From positions 5,187,501 through 5,251,500 of the forward strand of contig OV050031.1 in the NCBI GenBank assembly GCA_920105625.2: a stretch of DNA of 64,000 bases, given 5' to 3'. A program made the translations under genes and the position numbers. The DNA comes from Clusia tigrina. Taxonomy: Eukaryota > Arthropoda > Insecta > Diptera > Clusiidae. Below are positions 48,895 to 62,257 of this stretch, one piece after another (the stretch's first letter is position 1; each line of letters opens with the position of its first letter). Below the pieces are notes generated by a model. It was not told where the DNA came from. It searched no databases and saw only the letters and a program-made list of their open reading frames with translations.

Positions 48895-49031
48895 TTTGCA
48901 AACAAATCAGTTCTTTGATGACGAAGATAAACATTCCAGAGTGTATTGATGATAAGCTGTTCATGGCACATACCACCAATAGACTCTGGAATCCCTGTCT
49001 TCGCCATTCAAACAACTGATTTGTTTGCAAA
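48895..49031. repeat. Long imperfect hairpin (about 60-bp arms, 16-base loop)
   Basis: The 18 bases 'tttgcaaacaaatcagtt' at 48895-48912 are the exact reverse complement of 49014-49031. Inside them further blocks pair in register: 'tttga' with 'tcaaa', 'cgaaga' with 'tcttcg', 'attccagagt' (48933-48942) with 'actctggaat' (48983-48992), and 'tattg' with 'caata'. About four-fifths of the arm bases pair, with single mismatches and one bulge, leaving the loop 'agctgttcatggcaca'. It could be a hairpin RNA gene, a small foldback element or chance. No coding role is seen. Confidence 0.7.
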
Positions 49032-49318
49032 GTAAAATAAGGATTAGAGGGATGAAAAGAGTCTGAGGTGTATAAGTTTATGTGCCTTTCTGCAGATTCC
49101 TTATTTGCCATACACAGCCTGTGAGTAATGAAGGAATTGTCACTGACACAACCGTGGCTGGCATCTCGATATGACTTTTCATGCATTCAGTTCTTCCGGA
49201 ATATTTAGTACAAAGCCTTTAATTGGGTTGAAAAGGGGACACGATCTGAGGAAGTAGAAGGTGTAATATTCCAGTTGAAATCATATACAACAGAGTCTGG
49301 GAACAATAGGGCCTAGTC
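49032..49318. other. Spacer beside the hairpin
   Basis: No supported feature. Confidence 0.35.
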
Positions 49319-49392
49319 TTTATTTTATTATTATTAATATTCTATTATTATTATTTGATTATTATTATTTTGTTATTATCATTATTTTGTAA
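49319..49392. repeat. (ATT)n-rich microsatellite, interrupted
   Basis: Runs of ATT/TTA triplets with interruptions such as CATT and TTTG. Confidence 0.9.
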
Positions 49393-49699
49393 GAAATCTT
49401 CCTCCCTCTGCTTGTGCTGAGATAACGCTCGTCGTTGTACAGAGTTCTTACAACATTTATTTGTTTTCAGGGGTGAAATCCGTCGCCGTTCTGATGGTCG
49501 TGGTTCTACCCTCCCCGTATGATGGTAGTGGATTTGATTATATAGCATGACCACTTGCATATGTCCTTGATGCTTCGTCGTTAAATGTAATTCTGGGTCC
49601 TGTAGGTGGTGTTACACTTTGTATATGTTTCGCCTGTAAGAATTGTACTCGTAGATGTTTCTGAATTTTCCTCTAGCGCAGCATTAGGTAACGAGCGTA

Positions 49700-50175
49700 T
49701 GGGTTAGCACCGAGAAAGCCAGACGAATCCTGGAATTCTCGGTGAAACTAAAGCGTCAAGTTTCTGTGAATATCGCTGGGCGCTGCTTTGAACAAGAGCT
49801 GAGAAAGGCAGACGAATTCCGGAATTCTCAATCTCGCAAAAACCCAGAGTCTCAAGCGAGTATCCTATGTCCAGGTTAATGCTGAGAAACGCAGACGAAT
49901 CCCGGAATTCTCGGTGAAACTAAAGCGTCAACGTGTCCGTCATTATCGCTAGGCGCTGCTTTGAACAAGAGCTGAGAAAGGCAGACGAACTCCGGAATTC
50001 TTAATCTCGTAAAAACCCAGAGTCTCCAGCGAGTATCCTATGTCCAAGTTAATACTGAGAAAGGAAGACAAATCCCGGAATTTTCAGTCTCGCAAAAAGC
50101 CAGAATCTCAAACGATTATCCTACGTCCAGGTTAGCACAGAGAAAGGCAGACGAATGCAGAAATTCTCAGTGCGT
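49700..50175. repeat. Compound tandem repeat (83-87 bp subunits, 173-174 bp dimers)
   Basis: Two subunits, A ('...ggtgaaactaaagcgtcaa... gcgctgctttgaacaagag') and B ('...tctcgcaaaaacccagagtc... tatcctatgtccagg'), each begin with a shared core of the type 'gagaaaggcagacgaat' + 'tccggaattctc'. The order is A-B-A-B-B-(start of another). Core starts lie at about 49708, 49797, 49882, 49970, 50055 and 50139. Every core is itself a near-palindrome ('gagaa...ttctc', with an inner 'ccggaattc'-type box), so each unit can fold. No coding frame runs through it. Confidence 0.85.
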
Positions 50176-50247
50176 CAAAGTCCTAGGATGATTACCTGTA
50201 CTAGCGCTGTCACTCCACTGGCTCGCCGAAAGAAGAAGTTTGACGCG

Positions 50248-50256
50248 TTTATATAG
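50248..50256 (-). promoter_or_regulatory. Candidate TATA box on the minus strand
   Basis: On the minus strand 'aactatataaacgcgtc' contains TATATAAA within a GC-rich stretch (about 50200-50400) unlike the AT-rich surroundings. About 55 bases downstream, 'tacaggtaat' fits a splice donor consensus, and then the compound repeat begins. It could be the promoter and leader of an LTR element or of a gene read leftwards. No LTR boundary or protein is recognisable, so this is tentative. Confidence 0.35.
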
Positions 50257-53202
<2,946 letters not shown>

Positions 53203-53281
53203 CGTGGTATCACAATGGGCCATTATGTGTGCTCAAGTGTGCTTTTGGCAAACTGGGCGGCCACTCCTACCTAACCTAACC
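53203..53281 (+). mobile_element. 79-bp 3' end of a family A non-LTR element
   Basis: Reads 'cgtggtatcacaatgggcc', 'gtgtgctcaagtgtgc', 'gggcggccactcctaccta', then TAACC repeats. The 7-bp 'tatattc' occurs on both sides (53196-53202 and 53282-53288) and may be the target-site duplication. Confidence 0.8.
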
Positions 53282-53364
53282 TATATTCAAACAAGCAAAT
53301 GACGATAAGGATATGAAAAACTAAATAAGGAAGAAATTTGGTTTGCAACCTGACAATCAAAAAA

Positions 53365-53482
53365 AGAGATTAGCTCCAGAAAGGGATGCGAACCTGAAGT
53401 CTCATGCGGTACCACAAAGGGTCAATGTTATCCTGAGTGCGCTCTTCGGGCGGCCGCCTTACCTACCTACCTACCTAACCTG
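53365..53482 (+). mobile_element. 3' end of a family B non-LTR element
   Basis: Reads 'gagattagctcc', 'gaagtctcatgcggtaccac', 'gggtcaatg', 'cgggcggccgccttac' and a (CTAC)n tail. It sits 80 bases after the family A tip in the same orientation, so two independent truncated insertions lie side by side. Confidence 0.8.
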
Positions 53483-55243
53483 GCATCACACTGACGTGCT
53501 GACTGAATTACAAGTACTCTTTGATTGTTTTAATTGCCAGTATAATCTGCTATCAACAAACAAAGGATCGAACTCTGTACATAATTGTGACGAATCCTGC
53601 CATTATATTTCATAAATCCTTTGGATTTTATTCCTAAATCAATCTTCAGGTAATAACCTTATCAGTGATATGAGTGATCGCGGGAGAAAGAGAGAGAGAG
53701 AGCGATTACCAAAGGACTGGCTTATACCAGAGACCATAGAGACGGGACACTTAAACGTCAAATTTTCTGACGTTTAAAAAAAACTGTCTTTGTTTATCAA
53801 TACTTGCCTATATGGATAGGTTTGTCCATCATCGGTTAACCAGAATTTTGAAGAAAATCAGCTACACTACAACAGTTTTGCACATATGTTAGTGTCAGCA
53901 AAACAAGAGTCATTTCTCTGTATTCTCTGCTTATAGTGTGTTTACACACACATTTTTCATCATGTCTCGATTCAGAGTCATCCTCCAATTGTATCGAAAG
54001 ACACATACACCTGCTAACAATTTTGAAAGAAAGGAAGCATAAAACAAAATAGGCCACAACAAGCAGGAAAGCGGAGCATATACTGTTGCGCTGTGCATGT
54101 CCTTCTCTGAATGCAAGCACATTATGAACTAAGCCAAGCATTCGATACCCATTTGAAATCGAAAGAAAATTCGTGAGTCGGTTCAAAATTTTGTTGTATG
54201 GCGTCCCTTCACTCAGTTATTGTGTAAGCGCTACATTTGTAGATATTTACGATGATTCAATCTAATCATAGTTCTGAGGTTATTTAAGACAAGTTGTGTA
54301 GCTAAAACTCTTTATGGACTTTTTGAGTAACAAAATTTGTGTGAATATTGAATTTTCTTGCTTCAGACCATCTTTGAAGAGCACTGTTCATCAAATCACT
54401 AGTTGAGAGTGATGTGGGACACATAAATCTGTTAAGAACATTCTCAACCAATGTTCTCGTATCCTCAGTCTCGTATCTATCTCAGTCCTCAGCTGCTGTT
54501 ATCAAGAGATTTCTTCCCTGCCACCTCTCAGAACACTTTAAGATTGCCACATTTCCTTAATTAAATGCGCAGCAGTTTTCCATTGGCGAAATTTCAAGTG
54601 GCATGAATTTGCTTCCTTGTTCCAGGAAATTACGCGTAGCAACAGTTTTGCCGGCAGCTGTTTTGGTTTCATTTAATAAATTTTCTGTTTTTGCTTTTGT
54701 TTTGTAATGATGTTCGTTTAGCAGACAGCGCTGCTCCCTGCCACCCACACAAGAAGTCCTTCTGCAAGGGCACTTTTTGCAATTCATTTTGGTATGTTAA
54801 TGTTTAATTTGCAAAATGAAAATATTTTCATTTCATGCCAAGTGGCAAGCTTTGCGTGGAGGAGGTTCTGTGAGTGCGGCAATAAAAATCAAAACACGAA
54901 GATTCTGTCAAATACTTGTGGGGAACTTATACAGGGATTTTTTTCATTCATTCATAGGAGAATATGCTATGCATTCCCTTACCATGCCTCTAATAACAAA
55001 GTTAATCGGTTCGCGAATTATATCATGAATATCAGTAGGTTGCACATTTAGAGGAAACAGAAACCGGAGACTGATGGTGGAACAACTTGAAATGTTACAG
55101 GCTCTTTCGAATAACTGGATTCGACGCCTGACTCTAAGAGGTTCTTGTAAATACAGGTTAGAGTACTCATCGTATCAGTAGTTTTTTTTTTATCAAAAGG
55201 GCCATTGTAGGAGAAGACATAGATTAATGCACTATCCTTTCAG
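53483..55243. other. Spacer, no gene seen
   Basis: Contains a small (GA)n run at 53690-53702 and a short hairpin around 53752-53780 ('taaacgtca'/'tgacgttta'). Nothing is identifiable as a gene. Confidence 0.4.
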
Positions 55244-55830
55244 GAAAGGGAAATGAGAAGGCTGATAGCTTAGCTAGAAAGACTGCGGCCTCTCCTTTCA
55301 ACGGCTCTGAACCCTTCTGTGGACTATCATCCAATACCATTGGGGGTCTGCTGAAGAAGTGTACAGATGCAAAAAGAAGTCAAACCTGGAAAACTCTTCC
55401 GGGATTAAGACAGTCCAAAGCTCTTCTGAGAGATTTTAATCCTAAAAGATCTAAGAAGTTAATAGATATGCCTCGGAGTAAATTAAGAATCATCACAGGC
55501 ATTTTAAGCGGACATTGTAGACTCAACTATTATTTGAACAAATATCTTGAGATGCCATCTGTCGATTCTGTGGAGAAAGTGACGAAACCTCACTGCACCT
55601 GATCACAGACTGCGGACCATTGGCACACAATAGACTCAGGTGTTTTGGAGAATATATCTTAGATATGAGCAAGATCCCTTAACTTGATTCCTCCAAAATA
55701 TATGAATTCCAGTCGAAAATTAACCTGACAGAAGATTTATAGATGAGACTGTCCTCATCTTTCAAATAAATAGGGGCATCACAATAGATCTTTCAGGTCG
55801 CAGTGTATAACACCCTTAAGTAAATCTATC
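55244..55830 (+). mobile_element. 5'-truncated family C non-LTR copy with target-site duplication
   Basis: It starts abruptly inside the RNase H end ('NEKADSLARKTAASPFNG'). It continues 'GLLKKCTDAKRSQTWKTLP', 'RIITGILSGHCRLNYY', then loses frame in the knuckle through small deletions, and closes with the family C 3' UTR and an AATCT/TCTA-type tail. The 11-base 'tatcctttcag' occurs immediately before (55233-55243) and after (55831-55841), the mark of a target-primed insertion. It keeps the base that the 41.7-kb copy has lost near its frameshift. Confidence 0.9.
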
Positions 55831-55844
55831 TATCCTTTCAGAAA

Positions 55845-57109
55845 TATGTCATATTGGAATAACAATGGTTCAAAACGTAGTGGAAAAAGGGGAATTTTTT
55901 ATGTAATCCCGCCATTACAGCTTTCACGAATTAGCTTGTCGCTCTAATCTAGCCTAAGCTAATGGTTTTGATGTGCTCCCTCTTATGCAAATTTCAAGGC
56001 AGACGTTGAAGCAATGTTTGCGCGATGAATCCAATCGGAAAACTGCATTTTATTTTACGAATTATTGAATCCCGAGAGTTCTGATTTTACCATTGACTTT
56101 GAGAATTTTGTGTGGTACCCGAGAAGGGAAATCATGGGCTAAATCACCAGAGTTATGTTGAGTAATTCATTCTAGCACTGAATATTTCATAACTTAACCA
56201 AGAAATTAAGGTAGCGATGAAATCAGTATCCTTCTTAATGATCAAAGAATAACTTTACTCATAACACTACGATTAGATTAGGAGAAATAACATGGTTCCT
56301 TGTCTTAAATCTATAAGAAGATAGCATTAACGGAAAGTCCCAATAAAGTCCTCATACATAGCAGACAGCGAATCATATACAACCGGTCATAAATAATGGC
56401 AAGTAACCATTCCGCTCTTTTGAATCTAGTTCAGGAGTGTGTAAGAGTAAGCTGGCATGCAACTAAAATGACTAATAATATGATACGGCGTAACATTTGT
56501 CTAGTTGTGACTTGGACAAGTGTATTTCAGACGTAAAATCGCAACTTATTGAATTGTTGAAATGCTGGTAAACTGTGCTTATAAATAAATGCATAAATCT
56601 TTTCTGCAATTGCTTAAATGAATTTCTGTTAAACTAAACTACTTGAACCAACAAACTGTTTGTAACTACATTACTGCGAAGCAGATTAACGTAACAATAC
56701 GTAAATTGCATAATTTTTGCAGCATTGTCATTTGGCGATAATCCTAAATACAGTTGTTCTATTCATTTCTTCTTCCTCACTTCATGGTTTCTGCAGTTTC
56801 AGTATCCAGTGCTAAGCTTCTTTCATTCAGCATCTCTTCAAATGAGAATTAAGCATTAGTAAAGAGGAAATAATGACTCTACTTCTACTTTATGAAAATT
56901 TAGCAATTAGTGGCATTGTTATATCTTCTACTTCTAATCCCATAATTACTAATTATCAGGGAGGATCTTCTTTTATGCTTAAGACTCAGATAAGGTAACT
57001 AATTATGCAATATTAACTTTTCTGCTGTTATTTTAGAGGCTTAAATCTTACTAAATGCTGAAGTGATGAGAATGTCAGGAGTACCACAGAAGTGTGAGTA
57101 GGCAGATAG
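55845..57109. other. AT-rich spacer, no gene seen
   Basis: No supported gene or repeat. Confidence 0.45.
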
Positions 57110-57715
57110 GTAGGTAAGGCGGCCGCCCAAAGGGCACACTTAGGCCATCATTGACCCCTTGTGATACCGAATGAGACATCAGGTCCCATTCCTTTCAAAG
57201 GTTCAGCCATTTGGAGCTTTTAATGAAGCAGTTGATGGAGCTAATCTTTTTATATGAGATATCTCCCAAAGAGTCCTGAAAGTAGTCGTCTAGGGAACTG
57301 CGCTTCATTCTGGAGAACGATTAACACGTGTATAACAGGTGTACATTGAACTATTCCTCCTCCTCGTCCATGCAACTCCTGCATAAATCGTTAGAGGCCA
57401 TCCCCAGCGTACATCCGTGAGTGCCCAGAGTCCAGTGTCGCGTTAGGACACAAATCTTTGTCTATACTTTGTCTATTTAGAGCCACTTGGTCCTTTGAGC
57501 GCTTGACATTTATCTTTGGCCAGGTTTGTCTAGCTCTTTTACATCCTGAAAATTCAGACCAGCACCTGCATGCTGTGCTTAAGGATATTGTATTTATTTA
57601 GAGCTTACTTGTGACAATAGGAATACCGAAATTTACTCTCACTGGCAAGCTCATCCGCCTTACAGTTCTCTATGAGTAATATCTAATTCTTTTCCGGAAC
57701 TTTGGAAGTGTAGTT
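57110..57715 (-). mobile_element. Non-LTR retrotransposon fragment: RNase H tip, knuckle, family B 3' UTR
   Basis: Reverse reading begins with the end of an RNase H ('VPEKN...', then 'NCKADELASE', about 57650-57710). It passes a decayed linker, then a C-terminal segment 'LGTHGCTLGMASNDLCRSCM' followed by 'DEEEE' (about 57365-57440), the cysteine knuckle. It ends in the family B 3' UTR with a TACC-type tip at 57110. Several stops and frame changes make it a dead copy. Confidence 0.8.
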
Positions 57716-57729
57716 TAGGTTATTATCCT

Positions 57730-58660
57730 TTAATTTTGAATGTCATATATCACCATTTTTGAGAAAAACAAAAAGCTACGAATCATTTGTATGGAACAAC
57801 ACCCACGCAGAAGGAGTTCCACTGTTTCCTCTCCTTCGACATCTTGACAGCTCCTACAAAAGTCATAGTGGGGTACCTCCAGTCTACTCACATGTCCACC
57901 AATCAAACAGTGACCCGTCAGTACCCCTATTACAAATTTAATTCGCTGCCTATTAAATGTCAACAGCAGTTTTGGATGGCCGCGTTTCCTTTGCGGCCAA
58001 GTTTGTCGACTTGTTAGGCAGGATGATGACTGTCTCCATCTAACATTTGCCACTTCCACAGTGTATCTATCTATTAGCAATTTGCATGTTGCTAAAGGCA
58101 TTGATAATGTAACTTTATCCGGAAGGATAGTTCATGTTTTCCCCTCCCTAGCCAGCTCATCAACCCTGCAATTGGCCGCAATATCCCTATGGCCCGGTAC
58201 CTAGAACAGGTTTATATTAAAGTATTCAGATAATTCAATTAATACTTTATGGCATTGTTCTACGGTTTGCGACGATTGTCTTATTGCCTCCAGCGATATT
58301 ATGGGCGGTTGGCTATCCGAGTAGATGTATATATATATCCTTAGGGGATACAGGAATTTTCTTCATACCCTCTCTTATTGTTATTACTTCTGCTTGGAAT
58401 ACACTACAATGGTCCGACAAACGGAAGGATAAACTGACGCTCAGCTTTTCAGAATATACACCTCCACCCACACGGTGATTATGTTTTGAACCGTCAGTGT
58501 AAATGCTAATTTCGTTCTTGTTGATCATGATTCCATTATCCCAGTCCTCCTTTGTGGGGAATATGGTGTTTTAAAGGGTTTTCTTATAGTACAATGGGCA
58601 TCAATGCCTGAGTGCGTGAAGACCTCCTTCTTCGGCGGTTCTCCGGCCCACTTCCCCACT
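57730..58660 (-). mobile_element. Second non-LTR retrotransposon fragment with RNase H, head-to-tail with the previous one
   Basis: From about 58528 in reverse: 'ISIYTDGSKHNHRVGGGVYS', 'DHCSVFQAEVITIREGMKKI', a frameshift in a TA run near 58325, then 'YSDSQPPIISLEAIRQSS'. It continues 'FNINLF', a stop in place of the conserved Trp, then 'VPGHRDIAANCRVDELAREG'. Further on come 'IGVLTGHCLIGGHVSRLEV' and the knuckle 'DFCRSCQDVEGEETVELLL'. All three RNase H acidic residues are present. The C-terminal region (to 57730) is an uninterrupted 123-codon frame. Upstream codons to about 58660 may be the end of the reverse transcriptase. Confidence 0.85.
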
Positions 58661-60236
58661 TTTATTCTATTCTGTTCATGCTTTTTTATACATTTTATAT
58701 TTGCAAACCAATGGCAGACTGTGGAGCAATCCGCCTCCTGCTCTAATACGACTTTCAAAATTCCATTAAATCTACCAGAACATTTTTAAATTTACTCTAT
58801 ATTCAGTAAAAATTTCAAAAATCATTACAATTACATAAATTTTGTATCTATATTTCCTTTTCTTATGGAATTCGTATTCGTATCCTCCTCCCTACAGAGT
58901 GCAACAGTTCTTTACAGCAATAGTTGCGCTTCGTTCAATTCTGCCTGCATGTCTCCTGCACATGCTCGTTCCTTCTTATTCACAAAATTGTATGTGCGCT
59001 CCATGTAAGCAGCTTTTGACGAGGTCGTTTGGAGTTTCAAATGTCCTGTGCACTCATTTGTTCCAAGAGCACACCTGCTCCCAAATGGTCCCATTCAAAG
59101 TTCTCTGCTTAATCTGACGCCAGCCTCATTTGCAGTTAAATTTGCGCTTACAAATGGCGATTTATTACACCGCACCACCGCCGCTCCGGACAGGTGTGCT
59201 GGAACGACCGTCAGCTTAAAAGTAATAAAAGCCCAACCACCCTGTAATCCATCTTGCCCGGAGAGACCCAAGACCAGAGACCGGCATGTGCAACCATTTC
59301 AGCGCTGCGGTCTTTTACGAGTGCGAGTATAGCGGAGCATTTTTGCAAAAGTTTTATTGCAGATATTTTGTCATTCGGTGGTTAAGAGCGTTAAGTGTTT
59401 ACACAAGCCGTGCGATGAGGGGGGAAACAATTTGCGCCACGTTTTAAATTGTGGTTTTAATGCTATAAATTTAACTCCGTTTTAATGCTCAAGTAAAGCT
59501 ATATGGTGAAGCAAACTTCACAAACGTATTTGGGAGAGAAATCAAGACAAAAGGATTCGATGAAGTCTCAGTTCAACTCAAGCGCAGCGTGAATGAGTCA
59601 GAACATGGGTGGCTTTTGTGATGCAGCCAACCAAACGTTACTGGCGTGTACTGTAGATGTACGTAGAAGAGAGTTTAAATTTAACAATTAATTTAATAAA
59701 GCAGCGGTTAACTTTTTAGTTCAAAACGGCGGGGACGATAAATTCAGTTTGAGTCTATGATTTTGCTCTCTTAATCAAGGAGCGTGTAAAAGAAGGTTTG
59801 ATGACATTTCTAAAATTGTAAAGAAGAGTAGAGGAATTTATTTGTGAGTTGACTGCTGTAGTGACAAGTTTGACATAGAAATTATAGTTAGTTAGAAAGT
59901 CGTTGCAAATAAAACATTCCAAACTACTTCTGATGTGAATTATTAACAAGCATTTCTGATCTTACTGAAGTCAATTTATCAAACAAGGAGCTGGTATGTC
60001 ACTAAACACAATTCCGAAGTTATCCAGTAATTTATGCTGCTCTTCAAGTATTGTAAACGACGCAGAACACATGCAAGAAATATCATATTCAAAACAGTCG
60101 CTCTATATTCTTCAGAAGATTCAGAAGAACTCTAGTACTGAAAGAACTGGATCGACAATTGTTGATCATTCTCTTCAAGGATAAGACTTGTGTAGGCTTC
60201 CACAACAACAGATATTAAATTGCAATCACTCTGTTA
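58661..60236. other. Spacer, no gene seen
   Basis: No gene is supported; open frames of 60-95 codons have no recognisable domain. Confidence 0.4.
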
Positions 60237-60779
60237 TTAAAGATAAGAGAAGAAACCGGAAAAGTTGTCAAGAAGGAATTGATAAGGATAAATTTTGGAT
60301 TCCTTTCCTGGCACTTTCTTGAACTCGATAGTCATACCTTGTCTGGGTGAAAGAGGATTTTCCTTCTTGAACTCGATAGTCATACCTTGTCTGGGTGAAG
60401 GAGGATATTCCTTCCTGAACTCGATAGTCATACTTTGTCTGGATGAAGGAGGATTTTCCTTCTTGAACTCGATAGTCATACCTTGTCTGGATGAAGGAGG
60501 ATTTTCCTTCTGGAACTCGATAGTCATACCTTGTGTGAGTGAAGGAAGATTTTCCATCGCTAAAGGAACAGAAATATTATTTCTAGTGGAATATGTTTTA
60601 AGAGCAAGAATGACTTCACCGTCGTAGAAAAAACTGAATACTATAAAATAAGCCGAATAACGAGTCTGAGAAACCTCACGTCTATAGTAAAAACCTGTAA
60701 GTGAGCAACGGAATGAAAAAAGCAAAGCACACCGCAGCGTAGCAACTTTCATTGCTCTCAGACGGAACAACAAAGGCAT
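60237..60779 (-). CDS. Candidate orphan ORF with 16-residue repeats, doubtful
   Basis: On the minus strand an ATG at 60779-60777 opens a 180-codon frame to a TAA at 60237-60239. The N-terminal half is basic and hydrophobic ('GFYYRREVSQTRYSAYFIVF'). The C-terminal half holds five near-perfect 16-residue repeats of the form 'GMTIEFKKENPPSSRQ', then 'FLLDNFSGFFSYL'. I do not recognise the family. An alternative is that an exon starts after 'ttgctcacttacag' (about 60690), a good splice acceptor, and only the repeat-bearing part is real. Against a gene: the repeat DNA has a 48-bp period that keeps frames open on both strands, and the differences between units change amino acids rather than silent sites. 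Treat it as a hypothesis. Confidence 0.2.
   Translation of the reverse strand: MPLLFRLRAMKVATLRCALLFSFRCSLTGFYYRREVSQTRYSAYFIVFSFFYDGEVILALKTYSTRNNISVPLAMENLPSLTQGMTIEFQKENPPSSRQGMTIEFKKENPPSSRQSMTIEFRKEYPPSPRQGMTIEFKKENPLSPRQGMTIEFKKVPGKESKIYPYQFLLDNFSGFFSYL
60317..60556. repeat. 48-bp tandem repeat, 5 copies
   Basis: Five units of exactly 48 bases, each containing 'tgaactcgatagtcatacct' and 'gtgaaggaggattttcct'-type text, with 1-4 differences between neighbours. The period is a multiple of three. Confidence 0.95.
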
Positions 60780-61931
60780 CAGTTGTTTAAGAAACTTAAG
60801 CCTTGCACTCACACTCTTCCCAAACACTGTTTAAGTACAATACTTCAATACCAAGTGGAGCTGTGGGTACCATACAGAAAATTTCAGCAGCCTGACGAAC
60901 GAGTGGTTCTGAGTATCTGAGAGGTGTTTTAAAAAGCTCTTTAATATGATCCCCAGGTATATCTGAATCTCACAAGAAACTCAATTTCGGCTCAAGGAGA
61001 GTGTGAATTATACATTTATAACTGATTTATAACTGTATTTCAGTAGTATTTGCGTAGCTGTTATTCACTCACTGCAATTCACTTCGCTTAAGGGCACGAA
61101 GTGCTGCTTTAAACCAAGCACTTTGATGGACACTATTGTAATCGTTTGACTTCCACTTCACGCAACCTGAGAACAGTGCAATGCAAGCTCCAAGTAAGGT
61201 GCAGTCATATGCGGCTAAAGTTGCTCTGACTCATAACATGCCGTGCTGCTCTGCACTTGGCACCACCACCTGCTGTTAACCAAACGCACCACTGATGCCA
61301 CTTTATGTTCGATTTATGTGCTTAGAGTATATTGCAACCTTACATTTGGTTGACCAAAGCCAGCTTGTTGCCAAGAAATCATATTCAGTAGTCAAATACA
61401 TTCATCCAGACCTTCAGTTGCACTCTAACTCGCATACAATTGCAGTTTCTGTATGCATTCATCTCGGGGCTGTGGAGGGTAGATGAAAATATGTTTGCTT
61501 TGCATGGACTACGGAGGGGTGCAACGCAATCCCAACAGAGAATAGGCAGCACTTGTGCTTTGAAAAGTGACTGCATGAAAGCCAGAAGTGATTTTTTTAC
61601 AGTTTGAAATATGAAGGGTGCTTTTTTTTATTGATGGAGAGATATTCTTTAATATTTAAATTAATCTCCGAATGACAGTTTCTGATACATTATTCAAATC
61701 TTAACATTTAAGGGTCAATAAACTTTGTTTTTTGTTTGATTCGTTCTCGTGTACCCAGTATTTTTATAGAAGTATTTGGTTTGCTTTCTTAGTCTCTGGA
61801 ATTCACAGGAACTTTTTTGTCTCTGTTCGTATCCATTCGTAGCCTTAGCTTCCTGCTAATAAAGGTATTCCATTTCGCTAAATCTGATACTTCAATTAAA
61901 TTGTTTATAGTGAGTTCTTTTTATAACTTGA
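60780..61931. other. Spacer, no gene seen
   Basis: Nothing is supported apart from ordinary AT-rich sequence. Confidence 0.4.
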
Positions 61932-62257
61932 ATGAATGAATGAATGAATGACACGAAGTAGGAAAATGTTCCTCGAGCAATTTTATCTATTGTACTCCTC
62001 CTGTATGTACCTATTAATGGTCTTCCATTAATCCAACAGTTCTAAGAAACTGCACATTATGTTGGGATTCATTATTATAATATCTCTCCCTCTGGCCCAG
62101 ATATTTTTTCCTACTGCAAGCTAAGGCTCCGCAGTTCATTAGAAGGTCCTGTGGTGTTTCTTCTGCCTCCGTTCAGAATCTACACGTGCATACTGATGAG
62201 AGTCCCAGCTACATGAGATGTTTGCTTAAATGACAATGGCCTGTGGGGTGTACCGTG
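61932..62257 (-). mobile_element. C-terminal end and 3' tail of a non-LTR retrotransposon (minus strand)
   Basis: Reverse reading gives 'TGHCHLSKHLM', a stop, 'LGLSSVCTCRF', a stop, then 'TEAEETPQDLLMNCGALACS', a decayed cysteine knuckle segment like those at 42.1 and 57.9 kb. It ends with '...FLRTVGLMEDH' and a 3' UTR that closes on repeated CATT (seen as 'gaatgaatgaatgaatgaatg' at 61934-61954 on the plus strand). It is the lower part of the copy that resumes beyond the minisatellite at 63229. Confidence 0.75.

Noticed and set aside
53752..53780. Short hairpin 'taaacgtca...tgacgttta'
   Set aside because: Nine-base arms are common in AT-rich DNA; no other sign of a terminator or element.
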